From the NCBI RefSeq assembly GCF_024763615.1, contig NC_077224.1, forward strand, positions 66,908,712 through 66,972,711: a DNA stretch of 64,000 bases, read 5' to 3'. Under the pieces are notes generated by a model, which saw only the letters and a program-made list of their open reading frames with translations, was not told where the DNA came from and ran no database searches. The DNA is from Phlebotomus papatasi (lineage: Eukaryota; Arthropoda; Insecta; Diptera; Psychodidae). The position numbers and the translations under genes are program-made. This document shows positions 47,518 through 58,398 of the stretch, in pieces. Each line of letters opens with the position of its first letter. Positions within the stretch are counted from its first letter, which is position 1.

Positions 47518-48025
47518 AAAGATGATGGCAAAACATCCCAGCTCTGCGGAATACACGATTTTGCGATAAAGAACTCTCCATGAATTATTGAAAGTGATAT
47601 CCGACGGGTTATCTAATACTAATGGAAACCGGTAAATGTCGGGGAAAAAGGGGTCAGGTCAGCTTAGAAAATTCTGCATTTTTCCCAAAGCTTTTGGCTC
47701 AGACTCCAAACCCTCCTCAGTGGCTGGCGGGAAAGAGCACTTTTTTTATTTCTCAATTCATTTTACAATTTTGTAAGCATCCACTCACTTAAATCTTGTC
47801 TTTTCTTGCTTTGTCTGAGAAAGGCCTGGAGTCTGAGCCGAAAGCTTTGGGAAAAATCGAGAATTTTCTAAGCTGACCTCTTTTTTCTCCGACGTTGACC
47901 GGTTCCCATTAGTCTCCATGAATTAGTCTTTTACATGGGTCTTGAGTATAACAATGGTTTACTACTGATTAAACTAATTCATTAATTATTAAAGCATTCC
48001 GAAATCGAAAATTGGTTAAGAAATG
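47518..48025 (+). repeat. ATGGCAAAGCGT dispersed repeat, interrupted
   Basis: AAAGATGATGGCAAAACATC to CTCTCCATGAATTA (47587) and then, after element C, ATGAATTAGTCTTTTACATG to AAAATTGGTTAAGAAATG. The split and the 13-base duplication prove element C inserted here. Confidence 0.65.
47588..47912. mobile_element. Inverted-repeat element, Penelope-like features (C)
   Basis: Arms begin CTAATGGAAACCGGT at 47619 and end in the inverse at 47912. They share AGCTTAGAAAATTCT and TTTTTCCCAAAGCTTT. TCTCCATGAATTA is duplicated at 47575-47587 and 47913-47925, and the dispersed repeat at 47518-48025 resumes after it, so this is a real insertion. A 31-base tail (47588-47618) lies only on the left, as in element B. 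Confidence 0.75.
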
Positions 48026-48032
48026 CGAGTTT

Positions 48033-48110
48033 TATGCCCTAGACACAATTACGACTTAAGCTAAGAGACGACTTAACGTAATTATAATCAAAATATTGAT
48101 TAGACATCTG
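48033..48110. repeat. Short repeat shared with 2.4-2.6 kb
   Basis: GCCCTAGACACAATTACG, GACTTAACGTAATTATAATC and a closing GGGCCC. It abuts the 48110-49606 element exactly, so the two may share a boundary. Confidence 0.3.
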
Positions 48111-49606
48111 GGCCCTTATTCTGCTGTGAAACGCAGATTTATCACTAATTTCGTGATAGTGCTTGTGTGTGTGAGGCTGGCTTCGGCCCACATTAAATGA
48201 AATTGTGAACAAAATAATCACAGTAAAGCACACAAACACCTTTCACGAGACTAAAATTGTTGTCCTTTGACTTACCAACTAAGAAAATTCGCGAAAAACT
48301 CTGGAAAAATCCGTCAACTACATTTAACTCCACTGCAGTTGTCAATCTTGAGCACACTCTTGCTTTCGCTCGCACTCTCTCATTCGCTCTTTAGCTGCGT
48401 GATGAAATTTCAAAATAATTACCGTTGGACATTCTATTTCATAAATTTAGCCAATTTTAATAAGTTTTCTTGCAACTACTGTGCCAAGCAAGAAAATTCA
48501 AATTTTCAATGATTTTCTCTTTTAATCTATAGTTTTCACTATGTGTTTCTGTAAAACCTCGAGAAATCACAGGCAAGGAGGAAATATTAAGATGGAAATG
48601 GTGTACAAATTTTGAAAGTAATTCATATAAATTATGAATTGTCGCAAATATTTTAGACGGATGTGTCAGAATTAGTATTCATAAATTTAGCAGTAATTTT
48701 TTCACAGCATGAAACTTATGCTCTTGAGTATGTCGCTGGAAAAAAAAGAAGAAAAAACACGGAATTGTAGAACGAAGTTTTGATGGGTATTGTTTATGGA
48801 GTGATTGGTCTGAAATTTCGTAGATTTTGTGAAAGAAAATTTGTTTTCCCGGAGTAAGTAGTCAGATCGAAGCATCTACCGTCGCCACCATCGCAAAAGT
48901 TAATTACAAAGTCACCCATCCAGCAAATTTTGCTGAATTCTGTAGAATTTACTCTATAAGATGGTTCCGATCATTGCATTGTATGAAAATACAATATTAT
49001 AAATTTTCACCACTTTCCACAAGGTATTGTTCTGTTAAAATAAGCTTGGCTTATTTTCTTTGAAATTATTTATCAACTTGGTGGAATTAACCATGATTTT
49101 CATAGTTTATATTTTAGATAAAAAATGAACACGGATTTGCCCTTTGACTCCTTCTCCTTTATTTACAAAACAACCATGTTTTTTACGAAACATATTGTCA
49201 CAAATTAGGACTTTTCTTTGAACATACATTAACGTTGAAATCGAAATATAACTACTAATATGGAACTTATATGGAAAATTGGAAAACTTGGGAATTATAT
49301 ATTTCTTAAAATTAATAGAAAGAATATTATTAACTATTTCTTTGCGTTAAACAGCAATTTTCCACCTCAAATGCATTTAATTTTTCATCTCGGGACCTCC
49401 AGGAGCTCGCGAGATAAAATTTGCGTGATTTTTAAAATAACAGCCATTTTCACGATTTTTCCTCACTACTACACATGCTATGTCGCTGAAAGCGCCAAAT
49501 CTCCACGCACACAGAGCCAAAGCTCTGTGTATGATGTGTATTTGCATCACGCAAAATCGTGATTTTTAGGCGTGATAAGCTCCGTTTCAACAGCAGAATA
49601 GGCCCA
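48110..49606. mobile_element. 1.5-kb TIR element, GGGCC-TATTCTGCTG ends
   Basis: GGGCCCTTATTCTGCTGTGA with AACGCAGATTTATCAC at the left, and the inverse (GATAAGCTCCGTTTCAACAG, CAGAATAGGCCC) at the right. A second pair (GTGATAGTGCTTG / CACGCAAAATCGTG) is subterminal. ORFs of 81 and 100 codons inside show no transposase motif. Non-autonomous or badly decayed. Confidence 0.65.
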
Positions 49607-49635
49607 CTGTTTATCACTAGCCAAACAAAATATGC

Positions 49636-49785
49636 CCAGTAAGTGATCTTGTTTCGAGAAATGTTTGTGAAAAAGTACAAACTTTTACGAACTTTGTAGT
49701 GGATTACACGATTTACGAGCATTTTGTAAGCCCTCAGTAAAAATTCACAAAAATTTATGAACATTTACGAAATAGTTTTTTTTTT
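49636..49785. mobile_element. TTCGTAAATGTT element, partial copy
   Basis: Contains AAGTGATCTTGTTTCGAG, TGAAAAAGTACAAACTTTTA, TACGAACTTTGTAGTGG and then the inverse of TTCGTAAATGTTCATAAAT. Shorter than the copies at 12.7 and 45.9 kb. Confidence 0.6.
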
Positions 49786-52374
49786 TTCAAAAGATGAGTT
49801 TCACTAGCTTCTCGATATTAATTAAATATATTACTTGTACATTATGGAACTTGATAAAATTTGAAAGCAATGTTAGTTTCTTGGTTTGATCTATTGAGAG
49901 GGCGGTTGGGGGGTGTATCCTTAAAACTCAATCGTTTCTATCGTTTAGCGTCCAAAGCTGTCTAAATCCGGAAGGATCACACGGACAAACAGCGTGACAT
50001 TAAAAAACTCGACACGCAGATTTCCAAAATTCTACAAAAATATGACGCCTTAGGATGCAGTCGATAACAAATATAACTCAAAATCAAGGGATTATATAGT
50101 GCTCTCTCAATGGAGTTCGAGCAGTAAAATTTAGCTAAATGTCGGCAAATTAAAGAAATTAAATATTTATCTAAAATGGAAACGAGTAAAATGCTCATTT
50201 ATAAATTAACTCAATTAATGAATCTTTCAATTAGTTCCATAATAACCAATGATTTCCCGAAATTTGTTCCATTTGACTCATTTCAAATACAAATGAAATT
50301 AATATTCACCAATTCGAACAACAAATTCCTATTTATGGACAACATTTGAGCTTGAGAAAATCCCTTCTGCTTTTGGTAAACTATATACCGCATTGTGCAG
50401 AATATTGCTTTGACTGCCTGCGCTGCTAAATTAAATTTTAGAATTTATTTTATTAATTATCAACATTGTATTTCATTTTATGCGCAATTTGAAATGGGTC
50501 ATACTACTCTTTATGTATATATGAAATTTTTCTTTAATTTGATACGCATTTACTCCTATAAAATCTTCAGTTTATTTGCGTGGTAATTAAATTGTAATGC
50601 TTTATGTTGAAATTAGTATAACATTTAAGTATTATTAAACTATAAATGAAATAAGTTTTCTACAAAATAGATAAACTGACTTTATTATGATATAAATTTA
50701 GAATTTGTTTTCAAATATAGAGTAATATATCGTTAATATTAGAAATACTTCGTGAAAACTGCAAACAATCAAAATATCACAGAATATTAGAAATTTGTAT
50801 GAATGTTCTGCAAATATTTTGCAAATACAAACATTGAAAATATTTTCAATGTTTAATAATTTCCTTGTTCCTAATTTTTTCCAACATTTTTTTTCATAAC
50901 CATCCAACATACATAGATTCAGTATAAAATTGAAACGAAAGAGAGAGAAATTAAACTTTCGAAATATAAAATGTTTGAAACTTTTTAGAATTATTGTCAC
51001 TGGTAATCCTTTCGCCTATATTGGGTTTTATTTTGGAAAATCATTCTACTCGCAATTGCCAACTTGGAATTTTTTCCGTCAATTTCCTATTAAGATTATC
51101 CGTAATGTTTTTTGCGTAGGAGCTTTTTTCGGCAAATTTCCATACAAATTCTTTCGTGAGTTGAGGAGGTTTTAAGCTATTTCAGATGCGATTATCCGCG
51201 ATATGGCAATGCGGATTCATTGGTTTTGTGCTTTTTTTCCTCTCTCTCTTTTGCCCCAAAAGCACAAACAACTTTTTCTTATCCTGAACATCGTGAAATC
51301 GTCTTATCGGCTCTCTCTGGCCATAATTCGCAGCAAGTTCATCGATTCAGTGGGACAAATTCCACTTTATGACCCTCCTTGAAACTGTCTATCTTTGGGA
51401 TGGTGTTTAATGGGTGGTTGGTGTCTGGCTTGGAAATGACACTAATATATTAGAAGACAATTCATAATAATTACCTAACATGTATTATTTTCTAAGAAAA
51501 TCCCTACAATTTTTCATTTCTTACAAACATAAGCTCCTACAGAGGTCACATTTATTTTCTTCCTTTGGCAATGCGCCGTATCAGAACTCTTGGTCACAAG
51601 TGTGTAGCATTCCTCCCATAATATAATCACATGGAATTAGTCTTGCAGTGATTGCATGGTTATAGTGTTGCTTTGGACATTGACAAATGTTTGACATGAG
51701 GCAATAATTTTTAATCCCATTATTACTGAATTGTTTTCTAGTTTTTAATTTTTTTTCTTTAGAGAATACCAACACATTTTTTCTGCCACAATCCATAGAA
51801 ACCATAAATTTACTCTAGAGTGCTTGATAGTATCTCAAATGGAATCAATTACAGAATCTTTCGAATCAAATGGAAACAAAGGATCCAACTTCCGTCACGC
51901 AGCCATAGATAGTTCTAGAATCGACTGCAACCGATAAGTCATCAACGATCAAATGTTCTTGTTCGGCTGTATATGGGAAACTTTAAAATACTCTAAATTT
52001 GAATACAGAAATAAACAGAATCACAAACTACATTTTATTTTTGTAAGAATCATACATTCAGAATAGATTGAAATTACATGGAATAACAGAATATCTACAC
52101 AAATTTTTGATTTTAGGCACACCCTTAATAGCCACCAACCAGGAGTTCAAAAGCACTTTAAATTTTTTTTTTAAAGTACAATATTATTTTTAATTGCATA
52201 TGCAGATCTACTACTAATACAATATTTGGCGAACTCAGTGAATGATACACCCAATGAATAAGAAATAAAATTAAAATATTTAAAATATTTAGAAGAAATC
52301 ATGAGTTTTTTAAGTTGAGAGATAAAAGTTTTGGTAGAATACTGTATAAGAATTAAATAATAAAGGCAAATTAT
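49786..52374. other. No gene seen
   Basis: Mostly AT-rich and unmatched. 51.18-51.45 kb is less AT-rich (GATTATCCGCGATATGGC, CGTCTTATCGGCTCTCTCTG) and is a candidate regulatory block. Confidence 0.4.
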
Positions 52375-52603
52375 TAGGGAAATGTTGGCATGGTTCGCAT
52401 TGAGTGAACCTTCAAACAACGCAAATTTTCTCTTTGTTTGCAAAGAGCTAGTTCGTCATTTCTTAGCCATAAGATAGATAATTATTAAGCTCATGAGACG
52501 AGGTGAGAAATGGTAAGTCAGCTCTTTGCAAACAAAGAGAAAATTCGCATTGTTTGAAGGTTCACTCTGTGCGAACTATTCCTACCATTCCTACATTCCC
52601 CTA
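52375..52603. mobile_element. MITE, long hairpin, TAGGGGAATGT ends
   Basis: Arms of about 85 bp: TGTTTGAAGGTTCACTC and CTCTTTGTTTGCAAAGAGC occur on both sides in inverse order, closing with TTAGGGAAATG and CATTCCCCTAA. The middle is AT-rich and short. A near-perfect foldback MITE. Confidence 0.88.
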
Positions 52604-54137
52604 ATTTTGCATGAAATTCTCCCAAAATTTCCAAATTCCATTTTTTAAAAGATCCTTCACTGAAATGTGAGCTTTACTCACCTCGTAGGAGAAAATCACT
52701 TCCCAGCAGCGGCTTAAGTTTTACAAATTGTTAATGAAATTTCAGAAAATATATTCCGATATTGTCTTTTACATGCTTAAGAGTTTGAATTCAATAAATT
52801 CTCCACAAAAGTTGAAAAAGAAAATAAATTATTATTGTAATTCATAATTCTTTAAAATGTCCTGAATTATGAATTCAAAAGTGATCTATTTTTAGTGTTT
52901 TTTTTTTAAACAAAGAAATGAAAAACATTTTTTGGATATCTTGGTATGTGCTTAAATATATTTAAAGGGCTCAAATAATTGTTTTCGAAAAATAATGTAA
53001 AATGATGGACTAATCAGTAGTTTAGTAAAACACCTCGTCAAAGTCCTCCTTATTTAGCAGTGCAAGTACACCTCGTAATCCTTATTTGAATAATAAACTT
53101 AAAAGAAAATCGCAGAAAATCGCGAAATCGGAACTTTTCTTCAAGGTTTTTGAAAAAAAGATGTATTTTTGGGGAAAAAATTGTCATTTTAACATGTAAT
53201 AAAAAATCAGAAAAATAAGTTTTCAAATAATTCTTTTAGATCAACTATAAGAAAATTTAATGCTGCAGAGAATGAGCCTTAATTCATTTCCTGTGGTCAG
53301 TTTTCTCTTAATCTTTCCCGCCCATTTTAATAAATTGTAAAAATAAGTAGATAAAACGTGTTTCAAAATTTTGGATATTCTCTCGACCATTTGCAAATCT
53401 TCTCGGCGCTTCTTTCCCTCGGCTTCGGTGTTCTATCTTCGGAAGTACTTTGAATTGACTTCTGAAATTTTTAGGGTATATTCTTAGACAGTATATCTAC
53501 CAATTTAAGCAATAAAAAATATAGATCTCTCTTGAACTTGTACTTCACAACTCGGCCTTATAGCGGTCTTCAAATTAGGGATTTGGCCCAGTTCCCGAAG
53601 TTCTCAAAATCCTAAATAGCAACCAATATTATTGAGTTCACAGATTCTAATACATGATTTGCCCTTAAAACTTACTAAGTTAAATTTTTCCAAAAAAAAT
53701 CTTGACTGAGACGAAATTAGACCAGTTGAAGCTTCGCACATCCTCTGGCTTAGAACACTTCATACTTTTCCTGTTTTCTTTAATGAATCTGATTTATTTT
53801 TGTCAGGAAATGTGCTACTTAATACTAACTATTAAAATATATTACAATGGGTGAGATTTATTAAAATAGCATAGGAACAAACATGAAGTATTTGAAGCCA
53901 GAGTGCGTGCGAAGCTGGAGAGCCTTCCCCTAGTTAAACCTTATGTCTGAAGCCGGTATAAAACCTGTTGAAGAGAATTCCCTTCACGTGTAAGAAGAAA
54001 TAGCTTTTTTATGTTGATAGTCAATAAGACTGATCTTAATCACCAATGTAGCACAATTACTTTAGATTTTATTAGTAAGGGACTCCATCTGACAGACCTA
54101 TTCAACAGATATTGTAACAATTTAAAAATAAATTGAT
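52604..54137. other. No gene seen
   Basis: Unmatched AT-rich DNA about 1-2.5 kb upstream of the kekkon leader. Confidence 0.5.
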
Positions 54138-54251
54138 ATCTGGGGAATTGAGCCTTTTTCTCATATTTTTAAAAGAAATTGAGGCTAACCAAGATGTAAT
54201 TTACCCGAATTTCAAAAGTACCCCATTTCAAAGGCGCACCACTTCCCCCTA
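54138..54251. mobile_element. MITE, GGGGAAGTGGGGC family, partial copy
   Basis: Only about 114 bases remain. GGGGAATTGAGCC at the left joins to a right end reading AAAAGTACCCCATTTC ... CCACTTCCCCCTA. The central segment is deleted. Confidence 0.65.
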
Positions 54252-54309
54252 CGTGAAAAAAAAAAACGTTTGTAGCCAACTGACCCGAAAGTAGGGTATG
54301 AAAAAATAG

Positions 54310-54731
54310 TAGGGGAATGTACTCTCCCTTCGAACGTTCATGTCTTCGAATAATGCGAATTTTCCTTTACTTTTCGTAGGAGACTTAGGGGAAACTGGGG
54401 CACCATCAATCACGGGGTGGGGTAGTACCAAACACTGTTATTTTTTAATCAGATATTTGACTTCTGCTGACAAAACCTATAGAAATTTTTAGGCATTATG
54501 GGGATGCTTGTCCACTAAAGAAATGGTAGAGATAGTCCAAGTAGTTTAGAAATCAAATTAGTGTTTTTCACGGTGCCCCAGTTTCCCTTATACATTTCTA
54601 TTAAATAATACTTAGCTTATTATCAATTATTAATAATTATGTGATAATTAAGTAAAGTCTCTTGAGAAAAATAAAAGAAAATTCACAGTATTCGAAGGCA
54701 TGAACGTTCGAAGGGAGAGTACTTTCCTCTA
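54310..54731. mobile_element. TAGGGGAATG MITE interrupted by another MITE
   Basis: Left TAGGGGAATGTACTCTCCCT continues with TCGAACGTTCATGTCTTCGA. The right end is its inverse (GCATGAACGTTCGAAGG, GAGAGTACTTTCCTCTA). The inner arms AGTAAAGTCTC / GAAAATTC also pair. The element at 54386-54590 splits it. Confidence 0.85.
54386..54590. mobile_element. Nested MITE, GGGGCACC/GGTGCCCC type
   Basis: TAGGGGAAACTGGGGCACC at the left and GGTGCCCCAGTTTCCCTTA at the right are inverted. It lies inside 54310-54731 about 300 bases upstream of the kekkon leader acceptor and so is the younger of the two. Confidence 0.85.
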
Positions 54732-54888
54732 ATCATTAATTCATCTGCTAACACTTTACACTTTACATAAATCAAGATATTTTCAATATATTTCAAGCTA
54801 TCTCCTTAGCTTATCTTTAATTAATTTTCTGCAGTTGGATTTCTTAATTTTTTATTAACTTTATTTCGTTTCTTTTCTACCCCTTTAG

Positions 54889-55156
54889 GTGGCCAAGTCC
54901 GTGGAGTGGCTCGGTGCTTGGGGAATGTGGACATTGAAGGATAACAAAAGGGCCCTGGCACATAACATTTCAATAATTGAGTAATAGAATTGGATGGAGT
55001 AAATTGAACATGGACAGGAGATTTCCAGCGTTTGCAAATTTGCATATTTGATTGGGGGGTAAATTTTCCATTTGAACACACAATTTCCAGTGGGGCGGGG
55101 TGAGAAAGAAAAAGAGGAAAAGTGTGGGGGTGTAAGGGTGTGACAGGCAGGAAGAA
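54889..55156 (+). promoter_or_regulatory. Proximal 5' leader of the kekkon gene
   Basis: A pyrimidine-rich tract ends in CCCTTTAG at 54881-54888 and looks like a good 3' splice site. From there to the ATG the sequence is clearly less AT-rich and purine/G-rich (GGGGCGGGGTGAGAAAG near 55092), unlike the intron-like DNA upstream. I read 54889-55156 as the untranslated part of the coding exon, with a leader intron before it. A second acceptor-like site lies at about 54833 (TTTTCTGCAG). No core promoter is evident here, so transcription probably starts further upstream. Confidence 0.5.
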
Positions 55157-57445
55157 ATGAAGTGGATTTTGGTGTTTATCTTATTCCTCTGCTACATCAT
55201 TCGCCGAATAATGTCATCATGTCCATCAGAGGTGTGCATATGCAAATGGAAAGGTGGTAAGCAAACGGTGGAATGTGGTGGCAGGAATCTCCTCAATCTG
55301 CCAGAACGTATGGATCCTGGTACGCAGGTGCTCAACTTCTCGGGGAACAGCCTTACAAATTTACCCGCAGAGAGATTTCTCAGGATGGAACTGATCAATC
55401 TACAGAAAATCTACCTATCCCGAAATCACATCATGAAGGTGCATAGTAGAGCCTTCAAGGGTCTCACGAATTTGGTTGAATTGGATCTCAGTGAGAATAT
55501 GCTGACGAGTGTGCCAACGGAGACATTTCAGGACTACTCGTCACTCATGAGACTATCACTCAGTCGAAATCCCATTAGGGAACTCAAGACAGCTTCTTTT
55601 AGGCACCTGTCGTACCTCACTACCTTAGAACTGAGTCACTGTCAGATCGAAATGGTGGAAAATGAGGCCTTCATCGGGATGGATAATTTGGAGTGGTTGC
55701 GACTGGATGGGAATCGTATGCACACAATACAGGGTGACAACATCCTCCCGACATCGCTCCATGGAATTGATTTGCATGGCAATCAATGGCGATGTGACTG
55801 CCACCTCATCGACATCCACAGTTGGCTCATGAGCACAAATGTCCCGCAGATCGAGGATCCTGTATGTGCATCCCCGGTCCGTCTCATGGGCGTTCCGATA
55901 AAGAGTGTTTCAACTGAAGAATTGGCATGTCTGCCCCATATAACACCAACAACGCTCTACTTGGAGATTGCAGAGGGTAGAAATGTGTCGTTATATTGCA
56001 AAATAACCTCAATACCGGAATCTACGGTGTCATGGTGGTTTCAGGGGCAGATACTACAAAATGAATCAATGGTAACAAACAATTTGCATCTCTACTACTA
56101 TATTGATGAGGGAATTGAGGAGAAGCGCAGTGATTTATTCATCTACAATGCAAATGCTGAGAATAATGGTACATTTGCTTGTTTAGCTGAAAATGCGGCT
56201 GGTCGTTCTCAGGCCAACTATACAATACGTGTCATAGTGAAGGAGAAGCAAGTGGTTGAAGATGCTACTGTCCTCACAGATGAGCATTTGTACATGATGT
56301 ATAGCATTGGCGGTGGTGCTGGTGGAATTTTATTCATCATTGGATGTATTATCATCTGTAGATATGTTAGACGCTCCAAGGTACCTAATGACATCCGCAT
56401 TAATGAAGTGAATTTGGATACTTCACCGACGGAAAATCAAGTGCTCAAGACCCATACAAACCACGATATTTCATCACCTGACCCAAATACAATAAATAAG
56501 CATGGCATTAATGGTGGTGTAGCACCCAATGGTACCATCAAGAGTTCAACAGCGCTCCTAATCACTGATGATAATTTCATGCGTAGGGTAGATTCACCTC
56601 AGTCTGGTGGAAATGCTGGGCGTACCTGTGGTGCTGCTGATCCAAATCCCGACTTAATTAATGATGCCGAGAGTAAGGGTCAGATGTGCAATGATGCACG
56701 ATTAAATGCGTCACGCATGGCTTGTCTACCGTCAGTGCGTAGTGTCAATCGCGATATGTACTACGACACAGATGTCCATCTCAATCCCATCAATCTGTTC
56801 AGTGCACATGGAGATTGTCCCAAAGTTACAATGGTGCCACCAGAAAAGATTCTCCAGGTCACAGAATTTAGTCGTTTTGGCACCATGCCCCATCCATCGC
56901 GTGTTAAAATGCACACCTATACACCACTTCGCTATTCCCAGGAGGCAGAATTCCTGAAGCAGTCAGAACAGCGCACCTTCGATATGTATACCCCACCACC
57001 CAATCTGCGGTGCACCGTAGATGGTTATCCCTACGGCACTCAAATGGTGGCATACAAGACAAACGACAGTCACTTCCCATCACCACCTGAACCCTTTAAG
57101 AACGACAGCACTCTGTGCAATCCCCTTGTGTCCTACAATGCCTGGTACACCACCTCACCCCAACCCTGGCCACCATGCCTGCCAGCCTACCAAATAAAGG
57201 TAAAAGCCTGCGATATGACTGAGAAACGCTCCGCCTCGGCCCAAACAATTCCTCCCCCCGAGGTGCCTGAGTGTACAGCTCCCGAAACCATTGCCGAAGA
57301 TCCCAGTGAAGAGGCTGAGGAGAGGGCTGAGGCACAAATGAAGAGGGATACTGATAGTGAATGCGGCGAAGAGAAATTGAAACACTTCCCCTTGGCTGAT
57401 AGTCCCGATGAAGGATATGAAGACATGAGTCAAGAGGGAATGTGA
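55157..57445 (+). CDS. kek: Kekkon-family LRR/Ig transmembrane protein
   Basis: The protein has 762 residues in one uninterrupted exon. A hydrophobic signal peptide covers about residues 1-20. A cysteine-rich LRR N-cap follows (Cys22, 27, 29, 40), then about six to seven leucine-rich repeats (residues 54-208) with motifs such as NLVELDLSENML and LEWLRLDGNRM. The LRR C-cap has Cys213, 215, 237 and 258 (start WRCDCHL). One C2-type Ig domain follows, with Cys281 and Cys342, Trp293/294 and ENNGTFAC. A glycine-rich transmembrane helix spans about 382-401, and a cytoplasmic tail of about 360 residues ends SPDEGYEDMSQEGM. This order (LRR, single Ig, TM, long tail) defines the insect kekkon family, whose Drosophila members modulate receptor signalling; Kek1 inhibits EGFR and Kek5 affects BMP signalling. 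The length is within the family range. The first ATG was chosen because the signal peptide starts there, in context AAGAAATGA. Which kek paralogue this is cannot be settled by eye. Confidence 0.95.
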   Translation: MKWILVFILFLCYIIRRIMSSCPSEVCICKWKGGKQTVECGGRNLLNLPERMDPGTQVLNFSGNSLTNLPAERFLRMELINLQKIYLSRNHIMKVHSRAFKGLTNLVELDLSENMLTSVPTETFQDYSSLMRLSLSRNPIRELKTASFRHLSYLTTLELSHCQIEMVENEAFIGMDNLEWLRLDGNRMHTIQGDNILPTSLHGIDLHGNQWRCDCHLIDIHSWLMSTNVPQIEDPVCASPVRLMGVPIKSVSTEELACLPHITPTTLYLEIAEGRNVSLYCKITSIPESTVSWWFQGQILQNESMVTNNLHLYYYIDEGIEEKRSDLFIYNANAENNGTFACLAENAAGRSQANYTIRVIVKEKQVVEDATVLTDEHLYMMYSIGGGAGGILFIIGCIIICRYVRRSKVPNDIRINEVNLDTSPTENQVLKTHTNHDISSPDPNTINKHGINGGVAPNGTIKSSTALLITDDNFMRRVDSPQSGGNAGRTCGAADPNPDLINDAESKGQMCNDARLNASRMACLPSVRSVNRDMYYDTDVHLNPINLFSAHGDCPKVTMVPPEKILQVTEFSRFGTMPHPSRVKMHTYTPLRYSQEAEFLKQSEQRTFDMYTPPPNLRCTVDGYPYGTQMVAYKTNDSHFPSPPEPFKNDSTLCNPLVSYNAWYTTSPQPWPPCLPAYQIKVKACDMTEKRSASAQTIPPPEVPECTAPETIAEDPSEEAEERAEAQMKRDTDSECGEEKLKHFPLADSPDEGYEDMSQEGM

Positions 57446-57760
57446 CGAACACAAGGAAATGGTACAACTTCCACTTCAAATAAATTTTCCACATCATTCA
57501 ATGTTTTTTCGTACTGCAACTCAGCTGGAGTCCTTATTGAGGATGACGCTGTGGCACTGTAATTAATTTTCTAACACAACCCTATACACACGTATACACA
57601 CACACACACCGATAATTACACTGCCTAGCAAGTATGTCAATCCACCTCAGAAGAAAAAGCATTAAACATAGTCAAGGACACACCTCTTGGGATTGCTCAA
57701 AATTCTCAAAGCCATTCCTGGTAAGGTTGCTCCAGTGGAGGCGCCAGGTTTAAAATAAAA
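57446..57760 (+). promoter_or_regulatory. Probable 3' UTR of the kekkon gene
   Basis: This begins right after the TGA. AATAAA hexamers occur at 57479-57484 (only 34 bases past the stop) and at 57754-57759, so the message could end near either; the second is more plausible. A short CA/TA microsatellite lies at 57588-57609. The first GTGGAGGCGCCAGGT motif (57735-57749) sits just before the second hexamer. The transcript end cannot be fixed from sequence. Confidence 0.4.
57735..57749 (+). promoter_or_regulatory. GTGGAGGCGCC motif 1
   Basis: GTGGAGGCGCCAGGT. One of four GGCGCC(A/T)GGT copies downstream of the kekkon gene, in DNA otherwise almost free of such G+C runs. Partial resemblance to the GGNGGCGC core of insulator sites is noted, not proven. 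Confidence 0.35.
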
Positions 57761-57919
57761 TTATGCTCAAATAACAACACAGTATTATCCTGCAGCCTTC
57801 AATGTGGCTTTGAAATCAATATTTATTGAACATACCGACAATATTGACTTTCAATTGTTATGTTCTAAACAAAATGATGTGAAAACGCGTGGTTTTAGAG
57901 TCACGTATCATATTACCAT

Positions 57920-57934
57920 GTGGAGACGCCTGGT
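57920..57934 (+). promoter_or_regulatory. GTGGAGGCGCC motif 2
   Basis: GTGGAGACGCCTGGT, 185 bases after motif 1, with one change in the core. The DNA between the two does not align, so they are not simply a tandem duplication. Confidence 0.3.
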
Positions 57935-58098
57935 GATTCTACAAATTCAATGGATTTTCAACAAAGTAGAAAAGAAAACTCGATAAATCACCTAATTCTA
58001 TACTCCAGAGAATACGATTTTGAATGATTTTGTTATCCTCGTGACTAACATTGTATTATTTTCAAAACATTTTTTTTTTTTAATTTGAAACATTTGCA

Positions 58099-58113
58099 GT
58101 GGAGGCGCCTGGT
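58099..58113 (+). promoter_or_regulatory. GTGGAGGCGCC motif 3
   Basis: GTGGAGGCGCCTGGT, 179 bases after motif 2. The core GGCGCC is palindromic. Confidence 0.35.
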
Positions 58114-58398
58114 ATACGTATGATTTTCTTGATATTTTTCGGAATATTTGTATTATTTAATAGAAAAAAGTTATTCAATTTACGATTTTTTTATTTTTCT
58201 AGTAAAACCTTTATCTTTCATATTCTTTTTTTACTTTATTAATTATTTTACTGGCGAAAACGGCGCGATGACAGAATCACATTGAGCAACAAAGCCTTAT
58301 CAATTTCTATGAAAGTTTTGCATTTTATCACAATTGTTATACACATTTCCAAATTTAAACTTGTCCGTAACTTAATGTGTAAAAATTTTTAATATTAA

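Noticed and set aside
57095..57500. Minus-strand ORFs of 79-133 codons within the kekkon gene
   Set aside because: They are shadows of the strongly supported plus-strand coding frame.
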